Assembly: GCF_000819805.1 (NCBI RefSeq)
Contig: NZ_CDCE01000020.1
Location: 327,162 to 391,161, forward strand
Origin: Aeromonas diversa CDC 2478-85
GTDB taxonomy: Bacteria > Pseudomonadota > Gammaproteobacteria > Enterobacterales > Aeromonadaceae
Length of the DNA: 64,000 nucleotides
Direction: 5' to 3'
Part shown: positions 1 to 8,681 of the stretch, piece by piece
How the letters are laid out: each line of letters starts with the position of its first letter
Numbering within the stretch: position 1 is the stretch's first letter
Program-made: the position numbers and the translations under genes
The notes under the pieces: generated by a model
What the model was told of the DNA's origin: nothing
The model's input: only the letters and a program-made list of their open reading frames with translations
The model's database searches: none

Positions 1-711
1 AGCAAGTTCGGTGACGTGGAAGAGGTCGAACTGACCCGCATCCAGAAGATCTCTGGTCCGAACCTGCACCGCAACTGGGCCATGATCCCCCATGTGACCC
101 AGTTCGACGAGGCCGACACCACCGAGCTGGAAGCGTTCCGCAAAGAGCAGAACGCGATGCTCGAGAAGCAGAAGGCAGACGTGAAGATCACCCCGCTGGT
201 GTTCATCCTGAAAGCCGCTGCCAAGGCGCTGGAAGCCCATCCGCGCTTCTGCAGCTCCCTGTCCGAAGATGGCAGCAAGCTGATCATGAAGAAGTACATC
301 CACATCGGTGTGGCGGTGGATACCCCCAACGGTCTGGTTGTGCCCGTGGTGCGCGATGTCAACAAGAAGGGCATCATGGAGCTGTCTCGCGATCTGGCCG
401 AGATCTCCAAGAAGGCCCGTGCCGGCAAGCTGACCGCGTCCGACATGCAGGGCGGTTGCTTCACCATTTCCAGCCTGGGTGGCATCGGCGGTACCAGCTT
501 TACCCCGATCGTCAACGCGCCGGAAGTGGCCATCCTCGGCGTCTCCAAGTCCGACTTCAAACCGAAGTGGAACGGCAAGGAGTTCGTGCCGCGCCTGATG
601 CTGCCGCTGGCCCTGAGCTATGACCACCGCGTCATTGACGGTGCCGACGGTGCTCGCTTCATCACCACCATGAATGGTGTCCTGTCCGACATTCGTCGAC
701 TGGTCCTGTAA
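1..711 (+). CDS. aceF: Pyruvate dehydrogenase E2, dihydrolipoamide acetyltransferase (C-terminal part)
   Basis: This is the catalytic end of the E2 core of the pyruvate dehydrogenase complex, which moves the acetyl group from lipoamide to CoA. The reading frame is open from base 1, so the lipoyl domains and most of the E1/E3-binding region lie upstream of the window. The 2-oxoacid dehydrogenase acyltransferase domain is complete, and its active-site signature DHRVIDG lies near the end, followed by the typical C-terminus SDIRRLVL. Sequence agreement with E. coli AceF is very high. A strong terminator follows, and lpd starts about 150 bp downstream, the usual aceEF-lpd order. The lipoyl cofactor would be supplied by LipB and LipA, also encoded in this window. 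Confidence 0.97.
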   Translation, partial: SKFGDVEEVELTRIQKISGPNLHRNWAMIPHVTQFDEADTTELEAFRKEQNAMLEKQKADVKITPLVFILKAAAKALEAHPRFCSSLSEDGSKLIMKKYIHIGVAVDTPNGLVVPVVRDVNKKGIMELSRDLAEISKKARAGKLTASDMQGGCFTISSLGGIGGTSFTPIVNAPEVAILGVSKSDFKPKWNGKEFVPRLMLPLALSYDHRVIDGADGARFITTMNGVLSDIRRLVL

Positions 712-716
712 GTGAG

Positions 717-743
717 AGGGCGGGCCCATAGCCCGCCCTTTTT
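717..743 (+). terminator. Rho-independent terminator after aceF
   Basis: A perfect 9-bp GC-rich stem (AGGGCGGGC / GCCCGCCCT) with a 5-nt loop is followed by a run of T. It begins 5 bp after the aceF stop codon and suggests that lpd can also be transcribed from its own promoter in the gap, as in E. coli. Confidence 0.85.
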
Positions 744-863
744 GCTTCTCAATTCGTTAACAGGATTGTAAACTTGCCCCGGTTTTTTTAAGCGCTGACA
801 GCCCACCAATATGGCATTTCATACTGCGCTGTCCGGGGATATAAGAACGACAAAGAGGTCATG

Positions 864-2291
864 ATGAGTAAAGAAATCAAAACCCAGGTCGTGGTACTGG
901 GTGCTGGCCCTGCCGGTTATTCTGCTGCCTTCCGTGCAGCCGACCTGGGCCTCGATACCATTATCGTCGAGCGTTACTCCACCCTGGGTGGCGTCTGCCT
1001 GAACGTGGGTTGCATCCCCTCCAAGGCCCTGCTGCACGTGGCCAAGGTGATCGAAGAGGCCAAGGCCCTGGCCGAGCACGGCATCGTCTTCGGTGAGCCG
1101 AAGACCGACATCACCAAGATCCGCCTGTGGAAAGAGAAAGTCATCAACCAGCTGACCGGCGGTCTGGCTGGCATGGCCAAGATGCGTAAGGTTCAGGTTG
1201 TGAACGGCTTCGGCAAGTTCACCGGCCCGAACACCCTCGAGGTAGAAGGCGCCGACGGCAAGACCACCGTCACTTTCGACAACGCCATCATCGCCGCCGG
1301 CTCCCGTCCGGTGAAGCTGCCCTTCATCCCGCACGACGACCCGCGTGTATGGGACTCCACCGACGCGCTGGAGCTGACCACTGTACCGGGCAAGCTGCTG
1401 GTGCTGGGTGGCGGCATCATCGGTCTGGAAATGGGTACCGTGTACTCCTCCCTGGGCTCCGAGATCGACGTGGTCGAGTTCGCCGATCAGCTGGTGCCGG
1501 CCGCTGACAAGGACATCGTCAAGGTCTACACCAAGCGTGTGGCCAAGAAGTTCAACATCATGCTGGAGACCAAGGTTACCGCCGTTGAAGCCCGCGAAGA
1601 TGGTCTGTATGTCTCCTTCGAAGGCAAGCAGGCTCCGGCCGAGCCGGTTCGCTACGACAACGTGCTGGTCGCCGTTGGCCGTGTGCCGAATGGCAAGTTG
1701 CTGGACGCCGAGAAGGCCGGTGTCGCCGTCAACGAGCGTGGCTTCATCGAAGTGGACAAGCAGCTGCGTACCAACGTGGCCCACATCCACGCTATCGGTG
1801 ACATCGTGGGTCAGCCCATGCTGGCGCACAAGGGGGTGCACGAAGGTCACGTGGCCGCCGAAGTCATCGCCGGCAAGAAGCACTACTTCGATCCGAAGGT
1901 GATCCCGTCCATCGCCTACACCGAGCCGGAGATGGCCTGGGTCGGTCTGACCGAGAAGGAAGCCAAGGAGAAGGGGATCACCTTCGAAGTGGCCACCTTC
2001 CCGTGGGCAGCCTCCGGTCGCGCCATCGCCTCCGACTGCTCCGACGGCATGACCAAGCTGATCTTCGAGAAAGAGACCGGCCGCGTCATCGGTGGTGCTA
2101 TCGTGGGCACCAACGGCGGCGAGCTGCTGGGTGAAATCGGTCTGGCCATCGAGATGGGGGCCGACGCCGAAGACATTGCCCTGACCATCCACGCTCACCC
2201 GACTCTGCACGAGTCCGTGGGCCTGGCTGCCGAAGTGTTTGAAGGCTCCATCACCGACCTGCCGAACGCCAAGGCCAAGAAGAAAAAATAA
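864..2291 (+). CDS. lpdA: Dihydrolipoamide dehydrogenase (E3)
   Basis: E3 is the FAD flavoprotein that reoxidises dihydrolipoamide with NAD+ in the pyruvate and 2-oxoglutarate dehydrogenase complexes and in glycine cleavage. The protein (475 aa; E. coli 474) has the N-terminal FAD Rossmann motif GAGPAG, the redox disulfide in GGVCLNVGCIPSK, a second dinucleotide motif GGGIIG for NAD, and the C-terminal His-Glu dyad in HAHPTLHE. Two ATGs lie side by side at 861 and 864. I chose 864 because it yields MSKEIKT, matching E. coli MSTEIKT. An AAAGAGG ribosome site lies just upstream. The gene sits downstream of aceF, separated by a terminator, so it probably has readthrough plus its own promoter. 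Confidence 0.98.
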   Translation: MSKEIKTQVVVLGAGPAGYSAAFRAADLGLDTIIVERYSTLGGVCLNVGCIPSKALLHVAKVIEEAKALAEHGIVFGEPKTDITKIRLWKEKVINQLTGGLAGMAKMRKVQVVNGFGKFTGPNTLEVEGADGKTTVTFDNAIIAAGSRPVKLPFIPHDDPRVWDSTDALELTTVPGKLLVLGGGIIGLEMGTVYSSLGSEIDVVEFADQLVPAADKDIVKVYTKRVAKKFNIMLETKVTAVEAREDGLYVSFEGKQAPAEPVRYDNVLVAVGRVPNGKLLDAEKAGVAVNERGFIEVDKQLRTNVAHIHAIGDIVGQPMLAHKGVHEGHVAAEVIAGKKHYFDPKVIPSIAYTEPEMAWVGLTEKEAKEKGITFEVATFPWAASGRAIASDCSDGMTKLIFEKETGRVIGGAIVGTNGGELLGEIGLAIEMGADAEDIALTIHAHPTLHESVGLAAEVFEGSITDLPNAKAKKKK

Positions 2292-2304
2292 GTTTCATGA
2301 AGCC

Positions 2305-2331
2305 AAAAGGCGCCCCTGGGGGCGCCTTTTT
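2305..2331 (+). terminator. Rho-independent terminator after lpd
   Basis: The inverted repeat AAAAGGCGCCCC / GGGGCGCCTTTT has a very tight loop and ends in a T-run. It starts 13 bp after the lpd stop codon. Confidence 0.85.
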
Positions 2332-2407
2332 ACTTTCTACGGCCGGTGAGGGGAGGGAGTATCTGACATACTAGAATGGATAACCCTGATGATGCGGAGC
2401 CCGGTCG

Positions 2408-2806
2408 ATGATGTCTCCACCCATGTGCCTCAACGAGGGATTGCGCCTCGAGACCCTGTGTTCGCTGGCGTAGCCCGACACCGCTTCCTCTGTTCACGCG
2501 GTTCTGGGCTCAGGGACCTTTGTGGTGCGTGATACCGGGCTGGATCCCCGTTTTGCCGACAATCCGCTGGTAGCGGGGGAACCCTATATCCGTTTCTATG
2601 CCGGGTGCCCTCTTCGGGTGTCGAACGCCTGTGTACTGGGGACGCACTGCGTCATAGATAGCAAGCCCAGGCAGAGGGATGATGAGACGCTGCAACGGTT
2701 TGAGGGCCTGGCGGCCATGGAGGTACCCTTGCTCGACGATCTGCTCAAACGGGCAGATCATCTGATGTATCGACAGAAGATGGCGAAGCGCTCAGTAAAG
2801 AACTAG
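2408..2806 (+). pseudogene. Decayed GAF-GGDEF (diguanylate cyclase-like) paralogue
   Basis: Read in a single frame from ATG 2408/2411, this stretch matches the intact neighbour at 2841-3797 in three separated blocks. NEGLRLETL corresponds to the neighbour's DEPLRLETL. HAVL...DPRFADNPLVAG corresponds to HAIL...DPRFWDNPLVTG of the GAF domain. LLKRADHLMYRQK corresponds to the extreme end of GGDEF, LLHSADTLMYRHK. An in-frame TAG at 2471-2473 interrupts the first block. Two in-frame deletions remove most of the early GAF region and nearly the whole GGDEF core, including the catalytic motif. A 94-codon remnant from GTG 2522 is still open but cannot encode a cyclase. I read it as a tandem duplicate that has decayed. 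Confidence 0.8.
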
Positions 2807-2840
2807 GCCAAAAGGACATTTGGGCCGAGGAGAAGTAAAG

Positions 2841-3797
2841 ATGCAAGAGCCTGCGATGTTATCCGATGAGCCTCTGCGGCTGGAGACGCTACGCCGTCTC
2901 GGCTTGCTCGACACCCCAGCGGAAGAGCGGTTTGACCGCTTTACCCGTTTGGCTCGGCGCATGTTCAATGTGCCCATCGCGCTTATCACCCTCATCGATA
3001 GCGATCGCCAATGGTTCAAGTCTGCCTGGGGGCTCGACATGACAGAGACGCCCCGCCGCGTCTCTTTCTGTGCTCATGCCATCTTGCAACAGGATCTGAT
3101 GGTGGTGGAGGATGCCCATGAGGATCCCCGTTTTTGGGATAATCCTCTGGTGACGGGTTCGCCGAATATCCGCTTCTACGCCGCTGCCCCCCTGATCGCC
3201 AGCAATGGCCATCCATTGGGAACCATCTGTGTCATTGATCACCAACCGCGAACCTTTCATGACGCCGACGGAGGCTTGCTCAGGGAGCTGGGGCAGATCG
3301 TGGTGCACGAGATGGAGATTGAGCAGTGGGCCACCCTGGATGAACTGACCCAGATCTCCAATCGCAGAGGATTCATGATGTTGGCAGAGAAGGGGCTGCG
3401 ACTGGCGCTGCGTCAGGCATACCCGATCACGCTGCTCTATTTCGATCTGGATGGGTTCAAGCAGATCAATGATCGATGGGGACATCAGGCCGGGGATCGG
3501 GCACTGCGCCGCTTTGCCACCCTGATGATGGAGACATTTCGTGATGCGGACGTCTGTGCCCGACTGGGTGGGGACGAATTTGTGACCCTGCTTCCGTATA
3601 CCGATGCGGGTCAGGCCGTCTACGCGTTGCAGCGGCTGCGGCAGGCCATCGACGCAGCAAATCGGGAGCAACCCGATTATCGGCTCGACTTCTCCGTCGG
3701 GGCTGTGACCCATATGCCGGGGGAGCCGGTCTGCGATCTGGAGTCACTGCTGCACAGTGCCGATACCCTGATGTATCGGCACAAGCATCGCCATTAG
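2841..3797 (+). CDS. GAF domain-containing diguanylate cyclase
   Basis: This predicted cytoplasmic enzyme would make cyclic di-GMP from two GTP. The 318-aa protein has an N-terminal GAF domain (about residues 25-150) and a C-terminal GGDEF domain. The catalytic motif GGDEF is intact at residues 243-247. An RxxD product-inhibition site (RDAD, 234-237) lies at the usual distance before it, so feedback control by c-di-GMP is likely. No transmembrane segment is visible, so the GAF domain probably senses a soluble or redox signal; the ligand cannot be told. The ATG at 2841 is preceded by GAGGAGAAG, a good ribosome site, and is preferred over a TTG at 2820. A degraded copy lies immediately upstream. 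Confidence 0.9.
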   Translation: MQEPAMLSDEPLRLETLRRLGLLDTPAEERFDRFTRLARRMFNVPIALITLIDSDRQWFKSAWGLDMTETPRRVSFCAHAILQQDLMVVEDAHEDPRFWDNPLVTGSPNIRFYAAAPLIASNGHPLGTICVIDHQPRTFHDADGGLLRELGQIVVHEMEIEQWATLDELTQISNRRGFMMLAEKGLRLALRQAYPITLLYFDLDGFKQINDRWGHQAGDRALRRFATLMMETFRDADVCARLGGDEFVTLLPYTDAGQAVYALQRLRQAIDAANREQPDYRLDFSVGAVTHMPGEPVCDLESLLHSADTLMYRHKHRH

Positions 3798-3973
3798 CAG
3801 CGCCCTTTCTTCGCCTGCCCCGGGGGGCAGAACGTGCCGCCACTGTTACCATCGCTGATGCGGATGCGGGCATCGTCGAGCCGGATATCGGCGTCACGGA
3901 TCCGCACCGCTCCTTGCTGGCTACAGGCAGATAGCAGCAGTACCAGCGTTACCATCCCAAGACTCTTTCTCAT
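3794..3973 (-). CDS. Small predicted lipoprotein (59 aa)
   Basis: This minus-strand frame of 59 codons begins with ATG at 3973, preceded by an excellent ribosome site (AGGAGGT, 4 nt before the ATG). The product starts MRKSLGMVTLVLLLSAC, a signal peptide with lipobox LSAC, so the mature protein would begin at Cys17. The mature part is about 43 residues with alternating charged and hydrophobic residues (RIRDADIRLDDARIRISDG) and ends FCPPGQAKKGRC with two cysteines. It runs antisense into the last codons of the cyclase at 2841-3797, sharing 4 bp. I do not recognise the family. Ribosome site, lipobox and placement in an otherwise empty gap support a real gene. Confidence 0.7.
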   Translation of the reverse strand: MRKSLGMVTLVLLLSACSQQGAVRIRDADIRLDDARIRISDGNSGGTFCPPGQAKKGRC

Positions 3974-4087
3974 GTTGACCTCCTGACAGAGGCGATGAGT
4001 ATGGCCGCTTTAGGGCCGCTTTCCAGATGCCAAGGGTGGCTCAGCGCCAGGAGTTGACTGGTGCAGAGAGGAAGAGAGAAAACAGGG

Positions 4088-4116
4088 AAAGAGAAGGGGA
4101 GCACGCGGCTCCCCTT
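4088..4116 (-). terminator. Terminator of the chemoreceptor gene (minus strand)
   Basis: The inverted repeat AAGGGGAGC / GCTCCCCTT (4094-4102 with 4108-4116) lies just after the stop of the gene ending at 4123. On the minus strand it is followed by a pyrimidine-rich, only moderately T-rich tract. Confidence 0.6.
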
Positions 4117-4122
4117 GTCGGC

Positions 4123-6033
4123 TTACAGGCGGAAGTGCCCGACCAGTTGATCCAGCTGCTGCGATAGCTGCTGCAGCCCCTGGCTGGAGCGGGTGAGCTG
4201 ATCGGCCAGCTCTGCCGTCTCCATGGTCAGATGGTTGATCTCCTCGACGTTGCGGTTGAGCTCGCCCACCACGCTCGACTGCTCCTCGGTGGCGGTCGCC
4301 ACCTGGATGTTCATGTCGCTGATCTGGGCGATGTGGCTGGTGATGTTGCCGAGTGCGCCGTTGGCTTCATCGGCCTGCTCTACTACCTTGAGGCTCTGCT
4401 CACGGCCACTGCGCATGGCCTCCACGGCGCGACCCGACTGCTGTTGCAGGCGGTTGATCATCCCCTGGATCTCTTCGGTCGAAGCCGCCGAGCGGCTGGC
4501 CAGGTTACGCACCTCGTCGGCCACCACGGCAAAGCCACGCCCCTGCTCACCGGCGCGGGCGGCCTCAATGGCGGCGTTCAGTGCCAGCAGGTTGGTCTGC
4601 TCCGAGATGCCACGAATGGTATCGAGGATGCTGCCGATGGAATCGGTCTGGCTGGCCAGCGACTCGATCACCTCGCTCACCTGCTCTATCTCCCCAGAGA
4701 GCGCGACTATGCTGCTCCTGGCGGTGCCCACCAGGTTGGCACCGATACCGGACTGGTCGTTGGCCTGGCGGGCTACTTCGGCGGCCTGGGACGCATTCCC
4801 GGCGATTTCGTTGACCGTCGCGCCCATCTCATGGATGGCGGTGGCGACCTGCACGGTGCGATCTCGTTGGGCGGTGCAGTTGCTCTGGGTCAGGTGGGCC
4901 TTGCTGGCGACCTCGTTGGCGGTGAGGGCCAGCTGCCGCGAGTTATCGGCGACCTCCTGAATCGAGGCGTGGATCTTGGCCACGAAGTTGTTAAAGCCCT
5001 TGGCCACTTCGGCCAGCTCGTCACCGCCATCGACCTTGAGTCTGTGGGTCAGATCGCCGTCACCGCTCCCCAATTCGCGGAACAGCCGCGCCAGCTGGTT
5101 GAGCGGACGGCTTACCGAGCCCGCCAGCAGTACACCGAGCAGCCCCATGCCGGCGGCAATGGCAAGGCTTATCAGCAGGATCTGAGTGCGTGCCTGATTC
5201 AATCCGGCAAAAATTTCGCTCTTGGGCACCTGAGCGATCAGATACCAGTCGAGCAGCGGAATGTAGCTGGAGGCGAGCACCAGATCCTCATTCATGGCGT
5301 TGGACTCGAGCAGGGCGAACTCCTGTTTGGCCAAGAGGCGTGATGCATCGCTACCGGCCAGTTGGGTCAGCGTATCCCTGTCGATTCGGCTGGCATCCGG
5401 GTGGAGTTTCACCTTGCCCTGGTTATCGACCATGAAGACGAAGCCGCTCTGACCGATCCGGAAGTTCGACAGCATCGCCACCATGCTGTCGAGGGACTTG
5501 GCCAGCCCCGCCATGCCGCGGCCATTGAGCTGTTGGTAGTTCACAAACAGCTTCACCTCGCCGGTTTGCTCGCGAAAGACGCTGAGCATCAGGTCTTGCG
5601 GCCCTTTGGTGTAGGCATAGAACCAGCCGTCTTGTTCCGGGGTGAGGTTACGCAGGAAGCCATCCTGGTTGTAGTAGGCGGCGCTCTGGCGATCGGCAAA
5701 CGAGGCGGTGACAAGGCCATATTGGCCGGCCACATCCTTGAGTTGGTCGATCAGGAGAGACTCCTGCTCCTTGGGCATGCCGCGATTCACCCAGTCGAGT
5801 ACGAAGCGATCGGTGGCAAGCTGCTTTGCCGCCCCGGCAATGGGGTTGAGCTCGGCCTCAATCGATTTGCCGATGCGTTGGGTCAGGTTGGGCAGCTCGT
5901 GGGCAAACAGTTGCTCCTCGATGAGCTGCTGTGCCGAGCGCTGGCTGAAGTAGCCCACCAGGATGCAGGAGAGCAGCACTGCCAACAGCAGGGTCGACAC
6001 GATTTTCTGTTTCAGGGTCAGATGGTTAAACAT
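4123..6033 (-). CDS. Methyl-accepting chemotaxis protein, dCache-like sensor
   Basis: A transmembrane chemoreceptor that would feed CheA/CheW. From the chosen ATG ([10 protein letters not shown], 636 aa) it has a TM helix at about residues 10-30, a large periplasmic sensor of about 250 residues with a Cache-type end ([17 protein letters not shown]), a second TM helix, a HAMP linker, and a cytoplasmic methylation and signalling domain with the hairpin tip [20 protein letters not shown]. The sensor lacks an obvious amino-acid-binding signature, so the ligand is unknown. ATGs at 6090 and 6039 are alternatives; 6033 has GGA 7 nt upstream and begins right before the first TM helix. No CheR-tethering pentapeptide is seen at the C-terminus. 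Confidence 0.9.
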   Translation of the reverse strand: MFNHLTLKQKIVSTLLLAVLLSCILVGYFSQRSAQQLIEEQLFAHELPNLTQRIGKSIEAELNPIAGAAKQLATDRFVLDWVNRGMPKEQESLLIDQLKDVAGQYGLVTASFADRQSAAYYNQDGFLRNLTPEQDGWFYAYTKGPQDLMLSVFREQTGEVKLFVNYQQLNGRGMAGLAKSLDSMVAMLSNFRIGQSGFVFMVDNQGKVKLHPDASRIDRDTLTQLAGSDASRLLAKQEFALLESNAMNEDLVLASSYIPLLDWYLIAQVPKSEIFAGLNQARTQILLISLAIAAGMGLLGVLLAGSVSRPLNQLARLFRELGSGDGDLTHRLKVDGGDELAEVAKGFNNFVAKIHASIQEVADNSRQLALTANEVASKAHLTQSNCTAQRDRTVQVATAIHEMGATVNEIAGNASQAAEVARQANDQSGIGANLVGTARSSIVALSGEIEQVSEVIESLASQTDSIGSILDTIRGISEQTNLLALNAAIEAARAGEQGRGFAVVADEVRNLASRSAASTEEIQGMINRLQQQSGRAVEAMRSGREQSLKVVEQADEANGALGNITSHIAQISDMNIQVATATEEQSSVVGELNRNVEEINHLTMETAELADQLTRSSQGLQQLSQQLDQLVGHFRL

Positions 6034-6146
6034 GGTCATTTCCAATAGAGCAGAATAGCCGTTGATGAGTGTAGCGGCAGGGGTTTTCATTGCCTAAGGC
6101 TGCGAGATGCATTATTGCAGCGATACGATTGCGTTCACACTCCGGT

Positions 6147-6174
6147 TTGCCTCAAGGGTGTCTGCCTTTATAGT
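6147..6174 (+). promoter_or_regulatory. Sigma70-like promoter for the patatin gene
   Basis: A TTGCCT -35 box and a TATAGT -10 box are separated by 16 bp. Transcription would start near 6181. That supports translation from the ATG at 6212 rather than the farther upstream ATG at 6107. Confidence 0.6.
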
Positions 6175-6211
6175 ATCTTTCGCCTCTTTTTTGCACTGGA
6201 TGGAAGCCCCG

Positions 6212-8473
6212 ATGAGCCTCTTTTGGCGAGGATTTGCCCTGATCGTATTCACAATCGTCTCATTTGCCAGCGCGGCGGCCGAACGCCCCAAGATTGCGCT
6301 GGTGCTCAGTGGCGGGGGGGCCAAGGGATCGGCTCATATCGGGGTGCTCAAGGTGCTGGAAGAGAAGCGTATTCCGATCGACATGGTGGTCGGGACCAGT
6401 ATGGGCTCATATGTGGCTGGCCTCTACGCCATGGGGTTGTCTGCCGAAGAGGTGGAGCAGATCACCCTCAACATCGATTGGAATAAGGGCTACAACGACC
6501 GGGTCAGCCGGGATGCACTCTCCTTGCGCCAGAAGCAGCAGGACGAGCTCTATCAGTTGCGCACCGATATCGGCATCAGCGGGGGAACCGTCAAATCTCC
6601 GGACGGTTTCTTTCGGGGGCAAGCCATGGCCGCCCTGCTGCGCGATGCCACATCGAATCTGAAGGTGCAAAAGAGCTTCGATGAGCTCCCCATACCCTAC
6701 CGCGCCGTCGCCACTGACATGGAGACTGTGACCCCCTTCGTGCTGGACCACGGCAGCCTCGCCAAGGCGATGCAGGCGTCCATGTCGATTCAGGGGATCC
6801 TCAAGCCCGTTGAGTGGGAGGGGCGGATCCTGGCCGATGGCGGGGCGGTCAACAACATGCCGGTCGACGTGGCCAAGGCCATGGGGGCCGATGTGGTGAT
6901 CGCGGTGGACATAGGAGCCAGGCTCAGAGACAAGAGCGAGCTCACCTCTGGGTTGGCCATGCTGGATCAGATGACCACCTACATGACCCAGGTTGGGACC
7001 GAGCGACAGAAGGCGCTTCTCACCGATCGGGACATCCTGATCACACCGGCCTTCGGCAACATGGGTATTGCCGATTTCGACCGGATCCCGGAGGGCGTCA
7101 AGTATGGTGAGGAGGCGGCAAAACGGGTTGCGCTGAGCCTCGATGCGCTCTCTCTGTCCCCTGCCCGCTACAAGGCCTATCGGGATCAGAAGCTGAGTCG
7201 GCGCGCGCAAAACAGCGCGCTGCCCGCCTACTACATCGACCGGGTCGAGATCGTCAATAATTCTTCCCTCGCCGATGAGACCATCCGCTCGGCGATGCGG
7301 GTCAAACCCCACAAGGTGCAGACCCGGGAGGGCCTCGAAGCCGGGGTTCGTCGCCTCTACGCCCTCGAGTCGTTCGACCGGGTCACCTACCAGATCGAGG
7401 AGCGCGGCGCCGAGAACGTGCTGGTGGTCGACGCCCACGAGAAGAATTGGGGGCCGGGTTACCTCAACTTCCAGTTCGGCTTTACCGATGACTTCGAGAG
7501 CAGCTCCAACTACAACGTGGGGGCCTCCTATACCCGCACCAATATCAACGAATGGGGCGGTGAGTGGCACAACGAGGTCTCGCTGGGGACCTGGAAGCAC
7601 CTCAAGACAGAATTCTATAGCCCTCTCGATCCGGCCCAGACTTACTTTGGGCAGATTAGTCTCGGGTATGACAAGGAGACCCGTCGCCTTTATCTGACGG
7701 AGGAGGGCGCCCTGCGCCGAAGCCGAGACAGTGGCCAGACCTACTACTTCGACAGCCAGTATGCCTTCTGGTCTACCGAGGGCTCCCTGGGTTGGAATAT
7801 CCGCCCCTGGCAGCGCGCCAGCCTTGGCATCAGTGCCATGACCGGTGACATCAGCATCGATGGTATTGGCATCAGTGACGTCTCGACCAGTGCCTGGGGG
7901 CCCTTCCTGCGCCTCGAGCACGACACCCTCGACAGTCGCTACTTCCCTTACAGCGGTTTCCTGTTCCAGGGGCAGCTTGGTTACATGCGGGTCAATCAGG
8001 ATAACGGGGAATGGGCCACGGCCCGCTCGCGCGGCAGCAGCTACGAAGTGAGTCTGGTCAAACCCTGGTCCTGGGAGCGTCACAGCCTCAACCTGATGCT
8101 GGGGGCCGGGGGCACTCAAACCAATGAGCCCTTGCCGCTGTTTGCCCAGGATCTCGGCGGCATGTTCAACCTGTCGGGCTTCCAGCCTCACGAGCTGTCG
8201 GGTCGCTACAGACTGTTTGGCGGTCTGCGCTACATCTATCGGCTGGCGGATAACGACTTCGGCGCCTTCCGACTGCCCTTGTTCGTGGGCGGCTCCTTGG
8301 AGCAGGGGGGAGTGTGGGATCAGGGGCACGACATCCGCTTCGCCACCTCTCACACGGCGGGCTCGCTCTACATCGGCAGCGAGACGTTCCTCGGGCCTGT
8401 CTTCCTGGGGATCGGCGCGGCAGAGGAGGGGCGTGAGGCCATTTATCTGCAGATAGGCAGCACCTTCCACTGA
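6212..8473 (+). CDS. Patatin-like phospholipase with POTRA and outer-membrane barrel (type Vd autotransporter type)
   Basis: This predicted outer-membrane lipase has three parts. A Sec signal peptide (MSLFWRGFALIVFTI..., cleavage near ASA-AA) comes first. The patatin domain follows, with oxyanion motif GGGAKG (residues 34-39), nucleophile GTSMG (Ser63) and the dyad Asp in DGG (Asp209). The last part is a POTRA-like segment (YYIDRVEIVNN...) leading into a surface-antigen/Omp85-type beta barrel of over 300 residues that ends ...QIGSTFH. This is the architecture of the P. aeruginosa PlpD family, where the lipase is secreted through its own barrel. The 753-aa length fits. The start at 6212 gives a proper signal peptide and lies downstream of a predicted promoter; a longer frame from 6107 exists. 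Substrate is likely phospholipid by family. Confidence 0.88.
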   Translation: MSLFWRGFALIVFTIVSFASAAAERPKIALVLSGGGAKGSAHIGVLKVLEEKRIPIDMVVGTSMGSYVAGLYAMGLSAEEVEQITLNIDWNKGYNDRVSRDALSLRQKQQDELYQLRTDIGISGGTVKSPDGFFRGQAMAALLRDATSNLKVQKSFDELPIPYRAVATDMETVTPFVLDHGSLAKAMQASMSIQGILKPVEWEGRILADGGAVNNMPVDVAKAMGADVVIAVDIGARLRDKSELTSGLAMLDQMTTYMTQVGTERQKALLTDRDILITPAFGNMGIADFDRIPEGVKYGEEAAKRVALSLDALSLSPARYKAYRDQKLSRRAQNSALPAYYIDRVEIVNNSSLADETIRSAMRVKPHKVQTREGLEAGVRRLYALESFDRVTYQIEERGAENVLVVDAHEKNWGPGYLNFQFGFTDDFESSSNYNVGASYTRTNINEWGGEWHNEVSLGTWKHLKTEFYSPLDPAQTYFGQISLGYDKETRRLYLTEEGALRRSRDSGQTYYFDSQYAFWSTEGSLGWNIRPWQRASLGISAMTGDISIDGIGISDVSTSAWGPFLRLEHDTLDSRYFPYSGFLFQGQLGYMRVNQDNGEWATARSRGSSYEVSLVKPWSWERHSLNLMLGAGGTQTNEPLPLFAQDLGGMFNLSGFQPHELSGRYRLFGGLRYIYRLADNDFGAFRLPLFVGGSLEQGGVWDQGHDIRFATSHTAGSLYIGSETFLGPVFLGIGAAEEGREAIYLQIGSTFH

Positions 8474-8527
8474 TGACAACTTGTTAACGTTTTTTGGGCG
8501 GCTCATAACACTGTGTTTATAAACAAT

Positions 8528-8537
8528 TGTTAATTAA
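8528..8537 (+). promoter_or_regulatory. Putative ArcA box upstream of acnB
   Basis: The sequence TGTTAATTAA matches the core of the ArcA-P consensus remembered from E. coli and lies about 75 bp upstream of the predicted acnB -10 box. Repression of the TCA-cycle gene acnB by ArcA under low oxygen is known in E. coli, so the placement makes sense. It is a single match and AT-rich spacers can mimic it. Confidence 0.45.
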
Positions 8538-8601
8538 ACGAAAGTGTTATTTTGAACTGCCGGTGTGTTCTGAGTGGATTTTAATTAGTCGTTAAAACTT
8601 A

Positions 8602-8660
8602 TATAGTGGGGGGCACCCTACGGGTGTCCCGCAAGGACGATCGCCGCCGCGGCGACCCAT
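8602..8660 (+). promoter_or_regulatory. acnB -10 box and structured 5' leader
   Basis: A TATAGT -10 box at 8602-8607 has only a weak -35 region about 17 bp upstream (TTTTAA). The following leader of about 70 nt holds two GC-rich inverted repeats: GCACCC / GGGTGT around 8613-8627, and TCGCCG / CGGCGA around 8640-8655, before the AGAGGAA ribosome site. A weak -35 suggests dependence on an activator such as CRP; this is inferred. Confidence 0.45.
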
Positions 8661-8681
8661 AAGACCAAAGAGGAATTAGTC

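Noticed and set aside
819-2210. A 463-codon open frame on the minus strand over lpd
   Set aside because: It lies wholly antisense to a clearly real gene, is composed of Gly, His, Leu, Val and Asp as expected for the complement of GC-rich coding DNA, and has no recognisable domain.
6107-6211. N-terminal extension of the patatin protein from ATG 6107
   Set aside because: A promoter at 6147-6174 lies inside it and the signal peptide starts at 6212.
6407-8506. A 699-codon minus-strand frame over the patatin gene
   Set aside because: Antisense shadow with no motif; the plus strand has signal peptide, catalytic dyad and barrel.
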